56,489 nt of DNA, taken from assembly GCA_035551935.1 (NCBI GenBank), contig DASZMJ010000039.1, positions 1-56,489 of the forward strand, given 5' to 3'. Every line of letters begins with the position of its first letter. Position 1 is the stretch's first letter. The notes under the pieces were generated by a model, which worked only from the letters and a program-made list of their open reading frames with translations, ran no database searches and had not been told where the DNA came from. This document shows positions 34,950-45,060 of this stretch, one piece after another. The stretch is from DASZMJ01 sp035551935 (GTDB taxonomy: Bacteria; Planctomycetota; Planctomycetia; Isosphaerales; Isosphaeraceae). The position numbers and the translations under genes were made by a program.

Positions 34950-36461
34950 TCAGGAAGTCGTCTCGACGCTGGTGTCCTCGGCGACCTCCGCCCCCTCGGC
35001 ATCCATCAGCCTGGCCGGTGGCCCCGCGAACCGACGCCGCCCGACGCCATACCAGCCGACGACTAGCGCGGCCAGCATCCCGAGGAGGACGACGGCCGCG
35101 CGGCCGTTCGGCGGCTGCACCCCGATCGCGACCAGGCCCGCCGCGCCGAGCACGCTCACGGCCGCCAGCGGCCGATACCAACCCCGGAGGTCCCACGGCC
35201 CCATCCGCCGCCACGACCGGCCGTGGGCGAGGGCCCCGAGGGCCGTCGGCGCCACGTACGAGAGGTAGAGGAGGATGACGCAGACGGCGGTGATCGTCGC
35301 GTAGGCCGGTGTCCAGAGCGTGAACAGCCAGCTCGCGGCCGCGACGGCCCAGATCGCCGCGGCCGGCGTGTGCCGCGGGCCGACCCGGCGCAGGGTCGCC
35401 GAGAACGGCAGGCCGCCGTCGCGCGCGAAGGCGTACGCCATCCGCGAGGCCGACATCGTCGCCCCGAGCCCGCAGCCGTACATCGCCGCCGCGATCCCCG
35501 CGCCGAGCGCGGCGCAGAGCCCGCGCGGCAGGACGGCCGCCAGCGCGAACGGGAACGCACCCTCGCCCCGCGCCGCGACGGCCGCCGGGTCGGGCACGGC
35601 CATCACCACCGCCGCCAGCATCGCCCACCCGGTCAGGCCCGAGACGAGTACCGAGCGGACGATGCCCCGCGGGACGTTTGTCGCCGCCCCGACCGTCTCC
35701 TCCGCCGCGTGCGCCGAGGCGTCGAACCCCGTCATCGTGTACAGCGGCAGGAGCAGCCCCAGGGCGAAGAGCCGGGCGGGGCCCGCCGACCCCGGCCAGA
35801 CCCCGCCGCCGGCCGGCCCCCCGAAGTGGGCGAACGTCACCAGCCGCCCCGGGTCGAGCCCCGGCGCGAAGGCGAGCATCGCCGCCGTCAGGGCCGTCGC
35901 GACGACCAGGATCAGGTAGCCCGAGGCGTCCGTCAGCCGCGTGGTCAGTCGGACGCCCAGGTGGTTGAGGGCGGCCTGCGACCCCGCGATCGCGGCCACC
36001 CCGATCGCCTGGACGGTGGGGGACGCGGGGGACGCGGGCACGCCGTCGATGATCGACGACAGCCATCCCCGCGCGAAGGCGAGGGCCCCGACGTCGATCG
36101 CGGCCAGCACGGCGACCAGGCCCGCCAGGTTGAGCCAGGCGACGGCCCAGCCCCGACCCCGGCCGCCGAGGATCGCGGCCCAGTGGTACAGGCCGCCGGC
36201 CGTCGGGAACGCCGAGGCGACCTGCGCCATGGTCATCGCCACGGCCAGCGCGAAGAGGCAGCCGAGCGGCCAGCCCAGCCCGATCGCCGCGCCGCCGACG
36301 CCGCAATACCCGAGGTGGAACGACGTCACCCCGCCCGCGAGGATGCAGATGATCGAGAACGACAGCGCGAAGTTCGAGAACGTCCCCAGCCGTCGGCTCA
36401 GCTCCGGCGCGTAGCCGAGGCGGCGGAGGACGTCGTCGTCATCGCTCCTCGGTCTGGTCAT
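34950..36461 (-). CDS. APC-family amino acid permease
   Basis: The 503-residue protein is hydrophobic throughout, with about twelve predicted membrane helices. The N-terminus reads RRLGYAPELSRRLGTFSNFA and then LAGGVTSFHLGYCGVGGAA, typical of amino acid permeases of the APC superfamily (GABA permease-like or related). A further typical block is PTAGGLYHWAAILGGRG. The final 40 residues are hydrophilic and probably cytoplasmic. The substrate cannot be assigned. The gene stands alone: neighbours on both sides are unrelated and no operon is visible. The start is the first Met of a hydrophilic leader; the ribosome site is weak. Confidence 0.85.
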   Translation of the reverse strand: MTRPRSDDDDVLRRLGYAPELSRRLGTFSNFALSFSIICILAGGVTSFHLGYCGVGGAAIGLGWPLGCLFALAVAMTMAQVASAFPTAGGLYHWAAILGGRGRGWAVAWLNLAGLVAVLAAIDVGALAFARGWLSSIIDGVPASPASPTVQAIGVAAIAGSQAALNHLGVRLTTRLTDASGYLILVVATALTAAMLAFAPGLDPGRLVTFAHFGGPAGGGVWPGSAGPARLFALGLLLPLYTMTGFDASAHAAEETVGAATNVPRGIVRSVLVSGLTGWAMLAAVVMAVPDPAAVAARGEGAFPFALAAVLPRGLCAALGAGIAAAMYGCGLGATMSASRMAYAFARDGGLPFSATLRRVGPRHTPAAAIWAVAAASWLFTLWTPAYATITAVCVILLYLSYVAPTALGALAHGRSWRRMGPWDLRGWYRPLAAVSVLGAAGLVAIGVQPPNGRAAVVLLGMLAALVVGWYGVGRRRFAGPPARLMDAEGAEVAEDTSVETTS

Positions 36462-36777
36462 CGGCCGTCCGGTAGGGAGGGCGGTTCATGGTCGTCCGCG
36501 CCGAGGGCATCCTCTCCTCGTTCGCCCTGGCGAAGACCTCGCGCCGGTCGGCGAGGGTGGATCGATCGTCGCGGTCCGGCGCGGTCCATCCCACGAGGTC
36601 GCTCCCGTGCGCCTGCCCCGGGCCGCGGCCATTATCGCCGAGCCAGACGGACGGTGGCAACGGCCGCGTGTCTCTTCAGATCGGCTTCCGGCCGCGGATT
36701 TCGACGTGGCGAAGAGGACCCGTAGCGATGGCCCGCGCGATGCGGTGTCGTTCGTGGCCGAGTTCGCTTGAGACGTC
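36462..36777. other. Intergenic stretch without a convincing gene
   Basis: These 316 bases separate the permease start from the end of the beta-helix gene, both on the minus strand. Open frames here show no protein-like sequence. It must contain the permease promoter, but no clear -35/-10 pair or terminator hairpin was seen. Confidence 0.5.
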
Positions 36778-39700
36778 TCATCGGGGTCCCGGGCCGACGA
36801 GGACACGGGCCGTGTAGCCGATGAGGACGAGGCTCGGATCGACGAACTCCAGCAGCACGGTGACGGACTGCCCGGGCGGGAGCTGCCCCGACGTGCCGAG
36901 GTTGAGGTCGACGTAGGGGCTCCCGGCCGGGCTCGTCGCCGTCGTGGTGCCGGTGGGGTTCAGGAGTTGCACACCGGCGGGCAGTCCATCGAGGATCAAG
37001 GAGATGGGGCCGACGGCCGGGGTCGCGGCGGTGTTGGTGATCGTCACGAACTGGAGGAAGTGCTTCGTGATGCGATTATAGAGGAAGCCTCCGAGCCCGA
37101 CCTTGATGCCCGCCGGGACGGTGGAGACCACCGCCACATCCGCCGCGAACTCGGAGGTGTCGCCGCCCGCGTTCGTCGCCGTGGCGCCGACGACGGTGCC
37201 GACGGGCACGGCCGTGCCGATGTGGTAGGAGATCGACGCCGAGCCGGTCGCGCCCGCCGTCACCGTGGCGAAGCCCAGGTAGGTCTGCCCCTGGCCGTGT
37301 CCGCTCTTGTCGGGGGCCGTGTTGGTGAAGAACTCGACCCGATAGGACGTGCCCGCCGAACCCCGGAGGGCGCCGAGGATCGTCGTCCCCCCAGGCCCGG
37401 TCTCGGCCGCCGCGAGGACGGGGAAGTCCTGGAAGTGGTTCGGCCCGGCGTGGCCGGCCGAGTCGTTCGTCGTGACGCCGTCGCCCGCCAGGTCGATGCC
37501 GAGCTTGGTGTTGTTGCGGATCGAGTTGCCGAGGATGCTGTCCCCGATCGCGGCGTCGGTCGCCGAGGTGCCCACGGTGACGCCGTTGCCGGCGTTGAAG
37601 GCGATGACGTTGCCCTGGCCGGCCGCGGCGCCGCCGATCAGGTTCCCGGAGGCCCCCTGGATCGAGACGCCGTCGCCGCGGTTGCCGAACGCCGAGGTGC
37701 CGGCTCGATTGGCGCCGACGACGTTCCCCTGGACGACGTTGCCCGAGGCCCCCTTGCCGATGATGGCGATCCCGGCCAGGGCGTTGGCCCCGATGACGTT
37801 GCCGGCGCCCTGGGCCGGGCCGCCGATCGTGTTGCTCGAGGACTCGCGGACGACCACCCCGAAGCCGCCGTTGCCCAGCGCCTTCGCGCCGGACTTGTCG
37901 AGGCCGACGATGTTGCCCTGGACGACGTCGGCGAATATCGTGCTCTCGGCGAGGAAGATCCCGTCCTGGGCGTTGCCCGAGACGACGTTGCCCGCACCGG
38001 CCGCGGCGCCGCCGATCGTGTTCTTCGAGGCGAAGTCGTACACGAGGACCCCCGCGTTGCCGTTGCCGACGGCGAGGGCGCCGGCCTTGTCCGTGCCGAT
38101 GAGGTTGCCCTGGACGACGTTGCCCGTGGTGTTGAGGCCGGTCAGGGCGACGCCGCGGCGGCCGTTGCCCGAGATCACGTTGCCCTGTCCGGCCGCGGCG
38201 CCGCCGATCGTGTTGTCCGGCCCGCCGACCTCGACCCCCTCCAGGCCGTTGCCGATCGCGGTCGTGCCGGACTTGGCGAGGCCGACGGTGTTGCCCCGCA
38301 CGATGTTGCCGTGCGCGTGGGTGCCGACCAGCTTGATCCCGTCCTTACCGTTGCCCGAGACGACGTTCGCGGTGATCGTGTTGCCGGGCGCGTCGTCGTC
38401 GATGCCGGACGTCCCGTTGCCGACCGGCGCCGTCCCCGTGGAGTCGAGGCCGATCGTGTTGCCCTTGATGAGGTTGCCGGCGGTGAGGGTGGAGGTCACG
38501 GCGAGCGAGACGCCGGCCCCGGCGTTGCCGGAGATGACGTTGCCCGGGCCGACCGTGTTGGCCGGCGCCTCGAGGTGGACGCCGTCGCCGCCGTTGGGCA
38601 GGGCCGTCCCGCCGGTGTTGTCGACGCCGATGAAGCTCTGCGAGACCACGTTGCCCCGGGCGCCGGCGCCGCCGAGGAAGACGCCGTCGGCGGCGTTGCC
38701 CGAGATGACGTCCGAGGTGATGGTGTTCTTCGGCGCCCCCTGGATCTCGACGCCGTGGAGCCCGTTGGGCACCGCGACGATGCCGGTATCGTCGGCGCCG
38801 AGGATCGAACCCTGAACCGTATTGCCCGAGGCGCCCGGGCCGCTGATCAGGACGCCATCCTTCGCGTTCCCCGAGATGGTGTCGATGTCCAGGAGGTTCC
38901 CGGGCGCGCCCTGGATCAGGACGCCATTGGCGCCGTTGCCCAGGGCGTTCGCGCCCGCGATGTCGATGCCGATCTCCTCGCCGATGACCGTGTTGCCGGT
39001 GGCCGAGGCGCCGCCGAGGAAGACGCCGTTGAGGGCGTTGGCGGCGATGACGTTGCCGAACCCAAGGTTGCCGACGGTGTTGCCCGAGCCGTCCTGGATC
39101 GAGACGCCGTCGCCGGCGTTGCCGAGGGCCGCGGTCCCGTTGACGTCGGTGCCGATCCGGTCGTGGATGGCCTGGTTCATCGTGGACGCGGCGCCGGCGA
39201 TCGAGATGCCGTTGCCGCCGTTGCCGGAGATCAGGTCGCCGGCGCCCGCGGCCGCGCCGCCGATGGTGTTGCTGCTCGAGTCCTGGATGAGGACGCCGTC
39301 GGCGGCGTTGCCGATCGCGACCGCGCCCGCCTGGTCCGTGCCGATGCGGCAGTTCGCCACGACGTTCGTGGTCGCGCCGGCGGTGAGGGCAACTCCGGCC
39401 TGGCCGTCCCCCGAGATGACGTTGGGCATGAGGTCGGCCGCGTTGCCGATGAAGTTGCCGACCGCCCCCTGGATGAGGACGCCGTCGCCGAGGTTGGGGA
39501 CCGCCTTGACCCCGTTGACGTCGAGGCCGATGAGGTTGTCGTCCACGGAGTTCTTCGTCGAGGCGACGCCGACGATGGCGATCCCGTCGGCGTGGTTGCC
39601 CGAGATGACGTTGGCCGGCGCGAGGGCCGCCGAGCCGATCGTATTCGACGGGGAGTCCTGGATGAGCACGCCCCGGCCGATGTTGGGGATCGCGACGACG

Positions 39701-42700
39701 CCGGTCTGGTCGGTGCCGATGAGGTTGTTGACGACCGTGTTGCCGGTCGCGCCGTTGGTGAGGAGGACTCCGTTGGCGTTGTTGCCCGAGATGACGTTCG
39801 GCGCCGCGTTGGCCTGGCCGATCGCGTTGTTCTGGCCGCCGTCGACGGCCACGCCGTTCTGGAGGTTCGCCAGGACGCCGTTGCCCGCCGCGTTCACCCC
39901 GATGCGATTGCCGACGACGACGTTGTTCGCGCCGTTGGCGCCGGCGATGTGGACGCCGTCGCCGCCGTTGCCCGAGAGGACGTTGCCCTGGGCCGCCACG
40001 ACGGCGCCGACGGTCGTCAGCGAGGCGCCGTCGATCTCGACGCCGTGACGGGAGTTGCCGACGCGGAAGTTGCCGGTGACGTCGGTGCCGATGAGGTTGG
40101 CCACCACGGTGTTGGCGTTCGCCTTGGCCCCCTGGATCAGGACGCCGTCGCCGCCGTTGCCCGAGATGACGTTCGTCTGGTTCGCCCCCGGGCCGCCGAC
40201 GAAGCAGGCCCCCGAGTCGACGATCGCGACCCCGTTGCCGCCGTTGGGGAGGGCGGCATTGCCGGCGAGCTTGGTGCCGATCCGGTTGTTGACGACCTCG
40301 GTCAGGTCGGAGACCGCCTTGATGGTGATGCCGTCGCCCGCGTTGCCGGAGATGATGTTGCCGGCGCCGGCGACCGGCATCCCGATCGAGTTGTTCGTCG
40401 CGCCCGCGTCGATCAAGACGCCCGACTTGCCGTTGCCGCGGGCGACGACGCCGTTGCGGTCGGTGCCGATGGAGTTGCCCGCGATCAGGTCCTTGGTCGC
40501 CTTGACGCCGGTGACGACGACGCCGTTGCCCACGTTCGCCGAGATCACGTTGCCCTTGCCCGCGGCGCCGCCGACGGTGTTCTGGGCGACGTTGTCGAGG
40601 ACCACGCCGTCGCCCACGTTGGCCACGGGGGCGAGGCCGTCGGCCGCGACGCCGACGAAGTCGCCGGCCACGACGATCATCGTCGTCCCGTCCCCCGTGA
40701 TCCGTACGCCGTCGCCGCCGTTGCCGGAGATGACGTTGCGCTTGTCGTTGCCGGCCCCGTTGCCGTCGTCGCCGACGACGTCCGACTGGGCCCCGCCCTC
40801 GATCAGGGCGCCGTCGCCGGTGTTGGCGAGCTTCGACTTGCCGTCGGCCGTCGTGCCGATGAAGTTGCCCGCCACGAGGTTGCTCTTGACCCCGTCGACG
40901 TCGACCCCCGCGCCGGTGTTGCCCGAGATCACGTTGCGCTCGTCGGCGTTGTTCGCCGCGTTGCCGTCGGTGCCGACGACGGTACCCGTCACCTGATCGT
41001 TGAGTAGGACGCCCCCTTGCTGGTTGGGCACAGCCTTCATGCCCGCGGCGTCGGTGCCGATGAAGTTGCCCGCGATCCGATTCCCGTTCGACCCCGCGCC
41101 GGTCACGATCACGCCGTCCTGCGTGTTGCCGGAGATGACGTTGCGCATCGCGTCGGGCTTGCCGACGCCGTCGTCGCCGATGATGTTGTTGAAGGCGCCC
41201 TTCGAGATGGCGACGCCGTAGGTCCCGTTCGGCACGGCCACCGCGCCGGTCGCGTCGGTGCCGATGTCGTTGCCGGCGACGACGTTGTCGTCCGTCCCCG
41301 CGTCCTGGAGGTGGACGCCGGTCAGCGTGTTGCCCGAGATGACGTTGCGCCTGGCGACCGGGTCGGACCGGCCGTCGTTGCCGATGATGTTGTGGTGGGC
41401 CATGTTCTTGACCACGACGCCGCTGCCCGTGTTGGCCAGGGCGTTGACGCCGTCGGCCTTCAGGCCGATATAGTTGCCGGCGACGACGTCGTCGTCGGTC
41501 CCCGAGTCGGTGATCGTCACGCCCGGTCCGGTATTGCCCGAGATGACGTTGCGGGTGGCGTCGGGCTGGCCGACGTCGTCGTTGCCGACGATGTTCCCGC
41601 TCGCCCCCCCTTCGATCAGGACGCCGTCGGCGGCGTTGGGGACCGGGCCGAGGCCGTCGGTCGTCGTGCCGATGAAGTTGCCGGCGACGACGTTCCTGTC
41701 CGTCCCCGTCCCCGTGATGTGGACGCCGACCTTGCCGTTGGCCGAGATGACGTTGCGGGTGAGGTCGGCCGCGCCGTGGTCGTCGTTGCCGACGATATTG
41801 GTCTGGGCCGTGTCGTCGATCAGGACACCGTCGGTCGCGCCGTTCCCTGCCGGTGCGAGGCCGTCGGCGGTGAGGCCGACGTAGTTGCCGGCGACGCGGT
41901 TGTTGACCGTGGCGTCGCCCGTGATGTGGACCTGGACGTCGGCGTTGCCGGCGATGACGTTGCGAGAGGCGACGGCGTCGCCCTGGTCGTCGTTGCCGAT
42001 GACGTTGGCCGAGGCCCCCGCCTCGACGAGGACGCCGGCCTTTGCGTTCGCGTCGACGACCGAGCCGCCGACCTCGAGGCCGATGTCGTTGCCGGCGACG
42101 TGGTTGAAATCCGTGTCCGAGCCGGTGATGTGGACGCCGTTGCCGGCGTTGCCCGAGATGACGTTGCGGGTCGCGACGGCGTCGCCGACGTCGTCGTTGC
42201 CGATCGTGTTCAACTGGGCCCCGGCCTCGATCAGGGCGCCGTCGCCGCCGTTGGCGAGAGTGCCGACGCCGCCGAGGCGGGTCCCGATGAAGTTGCCCGC
42301 GACGCGGTTGAGCACGGTCTCGGCGTCGGTGATGTGGACGCCGTTGCCCGTGTTGCCCGAGATCAGGTTGCGCGCCGGGTCGGCCGGGGCGTTGTCGTCG
42401 TTGCCGACGACGTTCTTCTGGGCGCCGTTGCGGATCAGGACGCCGTCGCCCTGATTGGCCAGGGCGGAGGTGCCGGTCACGTCGGTGCCGATCCGGTTCC
42501 CCTGGAGGATGTTGCCGGTCGCGTCGACGCTGTCGAGGATGACGCCGCTGCTCTTGTTCGCCGAGATGACGTTGCTGGCCCCGACATCGGTCCCGCCGAT
42601 CGTGTTGCCCGGCGCCGTCAGCAGCACGCCCTGGAAGGCGTTGCCGAGGGCTGCGGTCCCGTTGACGTCGGTGCCGATCGCGTTGCCCTGCACGGCATTC

Positions 42701-44805
42701 CCCGAGGCGCCCGAGCCGTTGATCCAGACCCCGTTGCCGTTGGCCGAGATCACGTTGCTCGCGCCGATTCCGGTGCCCCCGATCGTGTTGTCCGTGGCGA
42801 AGCCGGGCACCGCCGGCGAGAACCCCGAGCCGTCGCCGACGTAGACGCCGCTGAAGCCGTTGCCCAAAGCCGCGGACCCGCCCCGGTCCGTGCCGATCTT
42901 GTTCCCCTGGACGACGTTGCCGGTGGCCCCGTTGCCGGCGATGGCGACGCCCGACTGGTGGTTGGCCGAGATGACGTTGCCGGCGCCGGCTGCGGCTCCG
43001 CCGATCGTGTTGTCGGCGCCGAGAGCGATGAAGACGCCGCTGAAGGTGTTGCCGAGCCTTGCGGCGCCGCCCGGGTCGGTGCCGATCTCATTACCCTGCA
43101 CCACATTGCCCGAGGCGCCGACGCCATTGATGGACACGCCATGATTCTTGTTGGCGGAGATGACGTTGCCGGCGCCGGCTTCGGTGCCGCCGATCGTGTT
43201 GCCCGAGGCCGAACCGGGCGCCGAGGGATAGAAGTCGGTGCCATCGCCGACGTAGACGCCGCTGAAGCCGTTGCCCAGGGGCGCCGCCCCGCCCCGGTCC
43301 GTGCCGATCTTGTTCCCCTGGACGACGTTGCCCCTCGCCCTGGAGCCGGCGATGCCGACGCCGTACTGGCTGTTGCCCGAGATGACGTTGCCGGCGACGG
43401 CTTCGGCGCCGCCGATCGTGTTGTCGGCCGCGTCGGTGATGAGCACGCCGGAGTTCGAGTTCGCCAGGGCGGCGTTGCCGTCCTTGTCGGTGCCGATCTT
43501 GTTGCCCTGGACGCTCATTCCCGACGTGCCGGCGCCGTGGATGCTGACCCCGTCGGCGCGGTTGCCGGAGATGACGTTGCCGGCGCCCGAAGTCGTGCCG
43601 CCGACGGTGACGCCCGTCGCGGGGCTCCCCACGTCGCCGTAGTCGCCGAGGAAGACCCCGTTGAAGCCGTTGCCCAGGTCGGTCGCGCCGTCCTTATTCG
43701 TCCCGAGGTAATTGCCCTGCACGGTCCCCGACGTGATGCCCGTGCCGGCGAAGTCGACGCCGTCGACGGCGTTGGCCCCGATGACGTTGCCGGCGGCGGC
43801 GGCGGTGCCGCCGACGGTGGTGCCGGAGGCGTCGGAGACGAAGATGCCGCTGTGCAGGTTGCCCAGCGGCTTGGCGCCGTCGGCGCCGACGCCGATGAGG
43901 TTGCCCTGGACGACGTTGTTGAGGACGTCGCCGCCGACCAGGAAGACGCCCTCGCCGCCGTTGGCCGAGAGGACGTTGCCCGCCCCGGACATCGTCCCGC
44001 CGATCGTGTTCCTCGAGGCGCCGTCGAAGGCGAGGACACCGCTGCCGCCGTTGGGCAGGGCCACGAGGCCCGAGGCATTGACGCCGACGTAATTGCCCTC
44101 GATCACGTTGGACGCCGTGCCCGAGCCGATGAGGTAGACGCCGCCGCCGTTGCCGGATATGAGGTTCCGCGCGCCGGGCGTCGTGCCGCCGATGGTGTTG
44201 CCGAAGGCGTCCTGGAGCGTGATGCCCGCGTACGTGTTCGTCCGCGGACTGGTGCCCGAGGAGTCCACGCCGATGAAGTTGCCGGCGATCGTGTCGAAGG
44301 CGCCGCCCAGGAGGGCGACCCCCGAGCCCCCCGTGGGCGCGTCCTCGAGGATCAGTCCCGTGATCGTCACCCCGCCCCCGCCGACGACCAGCGCCGAGTT
44401 GTTGGGGCCGAGGGCCGCGGCGTCGATCGCCACGGCCAGCACCGCGTTGTCGCCGACGAGCAGCGTGTTGGGCTGCGACCCCGGCTGCGAGTAGCCGTTG
44501 ACGGTCACGCCCGAGTCGATGATCGGCAGCCCCGTGGTCGGCACGATCGTCTGCACGCCCCCGCCCGGGAGGTTGAAGTCGACCTCGCCGCCCCCCTGGT
44601 TGGCCTGGGTGATCGCCCAGCGCAGGGTCCCCTTGACGGGATTGCCGTGGTCGTCGAGGTCGTCGCTCGTCTTGGTCACGACGAAGGAGAGGAGCAGGTG
44701 GCGCTCGAGGACCTCGACCGCCGGCCGATACCGATGGCGGTCCGCGACGCGACGATTTCGGCGGAGGGCTCGGGTCCGTCGAGATGGATCCTGTTGGCGG
44801 GCCAT
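36778..44805 (-). CDS. Giant right-handed beta-helix surface protein (2675 residues)
   Basis: The basic N-terminus contains VEVLERHLLLSF, close to the LEPR-xLL motif of planctomycete exported proteins. After a CSLREL-like opening (GTLRWAITQANQGGGEVDFN) the protein is built of roughly fifty units of about 47 residues. They have the form GNVISGN, GVxIxG, GNxVxGNxIGTD, ALGN and NTIGG, a parallel beta-helix pattern. The last 200 residues contain a linker, then NRITKHFLQFVTITNTAATP and an Ig-like fold ending in RVLVGPGPR, a frequent C-terminal domain of such proteins. There is no obvious catalytic motif. It is likely a cell-surface or matrix adhesin. Ribosome site GGAG is present. It is divergent from the ECF gene at 45061. 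Confidence 0.85.
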   Translation of the reverse strand: MARQQDPSRRTRALRRNRRVADRHRYRPAVEVLERHLLLSFVVTKTSDDLDDHGNPVKGTLRWAITQANQGGGEVDFNLPGGGVQTIVPTTGLPIIDSGVTVNGYSQPGSQPNTLLVGDNAVLAVAIDAAALGPNNSALVVGGGGVTITGLILEDAPTGGSGVALLGGAFDTIAGNFIGVDSSGTSPRTNTYAGITLQDAFGNTIGGTTPGARNLISGNGGGVYLIGSGTASNVIEGNYVGVNASGLVALPNGGSGVLAFDGASRNTIGGTMSGAGNVLSANGGEGVFLVGGDVLNNVVQGNLIGVGADGAKPLGNLHSGIFVSDASGTTVGGTAAAAGNVIGANAVDGVDFAGTGITSGTVQGNYLGTNKDGATDLGNGFNGVFLGDYGDVGSPATGVTVGGTTSGAGNVISGNRADGVSIHGAGTSGMSVQGNKIGTDKDGNAALANSNSGVLITDAADNTIGGAEAVAGNVISGNSQYGVGIAGSRARGNVVQGNKIGTDRGGAAPLGNGFSGVYVGDGTDFYPSAPGSASGNTIGGTEAGAGNVISANKNHGVSINGVGASGNVVQGNEIGTDPGGAARLGNTFSGVFIALGADNTIGGAAAGAGNVISANHQSGVAIAGNGATGNVVQGNKIGTDRGGSAALGNGFSGVYVGDGSGFSPAVPGFATDNTIGGTGIGASNVISANGNGVWINGSGASGNAVQGNAIGTDVNGTAALGNAFQGVLLTAPGNTIGGTDVGASNVISANKSSGVILDSVDATGNILQGNRIGTDVTGTSALANQGDGVLIRNGAQKNVVGNDDNAPADPARNLISGNTGNGVHITDAETVLNRVAGNFIGTRLGGVGTLANGGDGALIEAGAQLNTIGNDDVGDAVATRNVISGNAGNGVHITGSDTDFNHVAGNDIGLEVGGSVVDANAKAGVLVEAGASANVIGNDDQGDAVASRNVIAGNADVQVHITGDATVNNRVAGNYVGLTADGLAPAGNGATDGVLIDDTAQTNIVGNDDHGAADLTRNVISANGKVGVHITGTGTDRNVVAGNFIGTTTDGLGPVPNAADGVLIEGGASGNIVGNDDVGQPDATRNVISGNTGPGVTITDSGTDDDVVAGNYIGLKADGVNALANTGSGVVVKNMAHHNIIGNDGRSDPVARRNVISGNTLTGVHLQDAGTDDNVVAGNDIGTDATGAVAVPNGTYGVAISKGAFNNIIGDDGVGKPDAMRNVISGNTQDGVIVTGAGSNGNRIAGNFIGTDAAGMKAVPNQQGGVLLNDQVTGTVVGTDGNAANNADERNVISGNTGAGVDVDGVKSNLVAGNFIGTTADGKSKLANTGDGALIEGGAQSDVVGDDGNGAGNDKRNVISGNGGDGVRITGDGTTMIVVAGDFVGVAADGLAPVANVGDGVVLDNVAQNTVGGAAGKGNVISANVGNGVVVTGVKATKDLIAGNSIGTDRNGVVARGNGKSGVLIDAGATNNSIGMPVAGAGNIISGNAGDGITIKAVSDLTEVVNNRIGTKLAGNAALPNGGNGVAIVDSGACFVGGPGANQTNVISGNGGDGVLIQGAKANANTVVANLIGTDVTGNFRVGNSRHGVEIDGASLTTVGAVVAAQGNVLSGNGGDGVHIAGANGANNVVVGNRIGVNAAGNGVLANLQNGVAVDGGQNNAIGQANAAPNVISGNNANGVLLTNGATGNTVVNNLIGTDQTGVVAIPNIGRGVLIQDSPSNTIGSAALAPANVISGNHADGIAIVGVASTKNSVDDNLIGLDVNGVKAVPNLGDGVLIQGAVGNFIGNAADLMPNVISGDGQAGVALTAGATTNVVANCRIGTDQAGAVAIGNAADGVLIQDSSSNTIGGAAAGAGDLISGNGGNGISIAGAASTMNQAIHDRIGTDVNGTAALGNAGDGVSIQDGSGNTVGNLGFGNVIAANALNGVFLGGASATGNTVIGEEIGIDIAGANALGNGANGVLIQGAPGNLLDIDTISGNAKDGVLISGPGASGNTVQGSILGADDTGIVAVPNGLHGVEIQGAPKNTITSDVISGNAADGVFLGGAGARGNVVSQSFIGVDNTGGTALPNGGDGVHLEAPANTVGPGNVISGNAGAGVSLAVTSTLTAGNLIKGNTIGLDSTGTAPVGNGTSGIDDDAPGNTITANVVSGNGKDGIKLVGTHAHGNIVRGNTVGLAKSGTTAIGNGLEGVEVGGPDNTIGGAAAGQGNVISGNGRRGVALTGLNTTGNVVQGNLIGTDKAGALAVGNGNAGVLVYDFASKNTIGGAAAGAGNVVSGNAQDGIFLAESTIFADVVQGNIVGLDKSGAKALGNGGFGVVVRESSSNTIGGPAQGAGNVIGANALAGIAIIGKGASGNVVQGNVVGANRAGTSAFGNRGDGVSIQGASGNLIGGAAAGQGNVIAFNAGNGVTVGTSATDAAIGDSILGNSIRNNTKLGIDLAGDGVTTNDSAGHAGPNHFQDFPVLAAAETGPGGTTILGALRGSAGTSYRVEFFTNTAPDKSGHGQGQTYLGFATVTAGATGSASISYHIGTAVPVGTVVGATATNAGGDTSEFAADVAVVSTVPAGIKVGLGGFLYNRITKHFLQFVTITNTAATPAVGPISLILDGLPAGVQLLNPTGTTTATSPAGSPYVDLNLGTSGQLPPGQSVTVLLEFVDPSLVLIGYTARVLVGPGPR

Positions 44806-45060
44806 GGTGCGGGGCTCCCGGCTTGAGGGTCGACGATGCCGCTCGGGCGAGTCGTCCCGGTGGTCGGCCCCGCCGGGCCCATTGCCCCCTGGATTGCGGC
44901 TCGCGCCAGTGGATCGGGGTTGCCCCGGCCGATCGGCCAGGATTCCGCCGCGAGGAGGATCGGCGTCCCAAAGACATCACGATTTCCTCCTTGCGACGTG
45001 GCGGCCCGGCGGGCGACAATGTCCCGCGGGACGGTCGAGGCAGGCGCGACGGGGTGCCGC

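Noticed and set aside
36778..44805. CRISPR-like periodic DNA in the beta-helix gene
   Set aside because: The period is about 141 bp, the units are diverged and coding, with no fixed repeat and spacer.
36967..44826. Two very long open frames on the plus strand opposite the beta-helix gene
   Set aside because: They mirror the repeats of the minus-strand gene and are open because of high GC and repeated codons; the translation is Arg/Asp/Val-rich without domain character, and there is no ribosome site.
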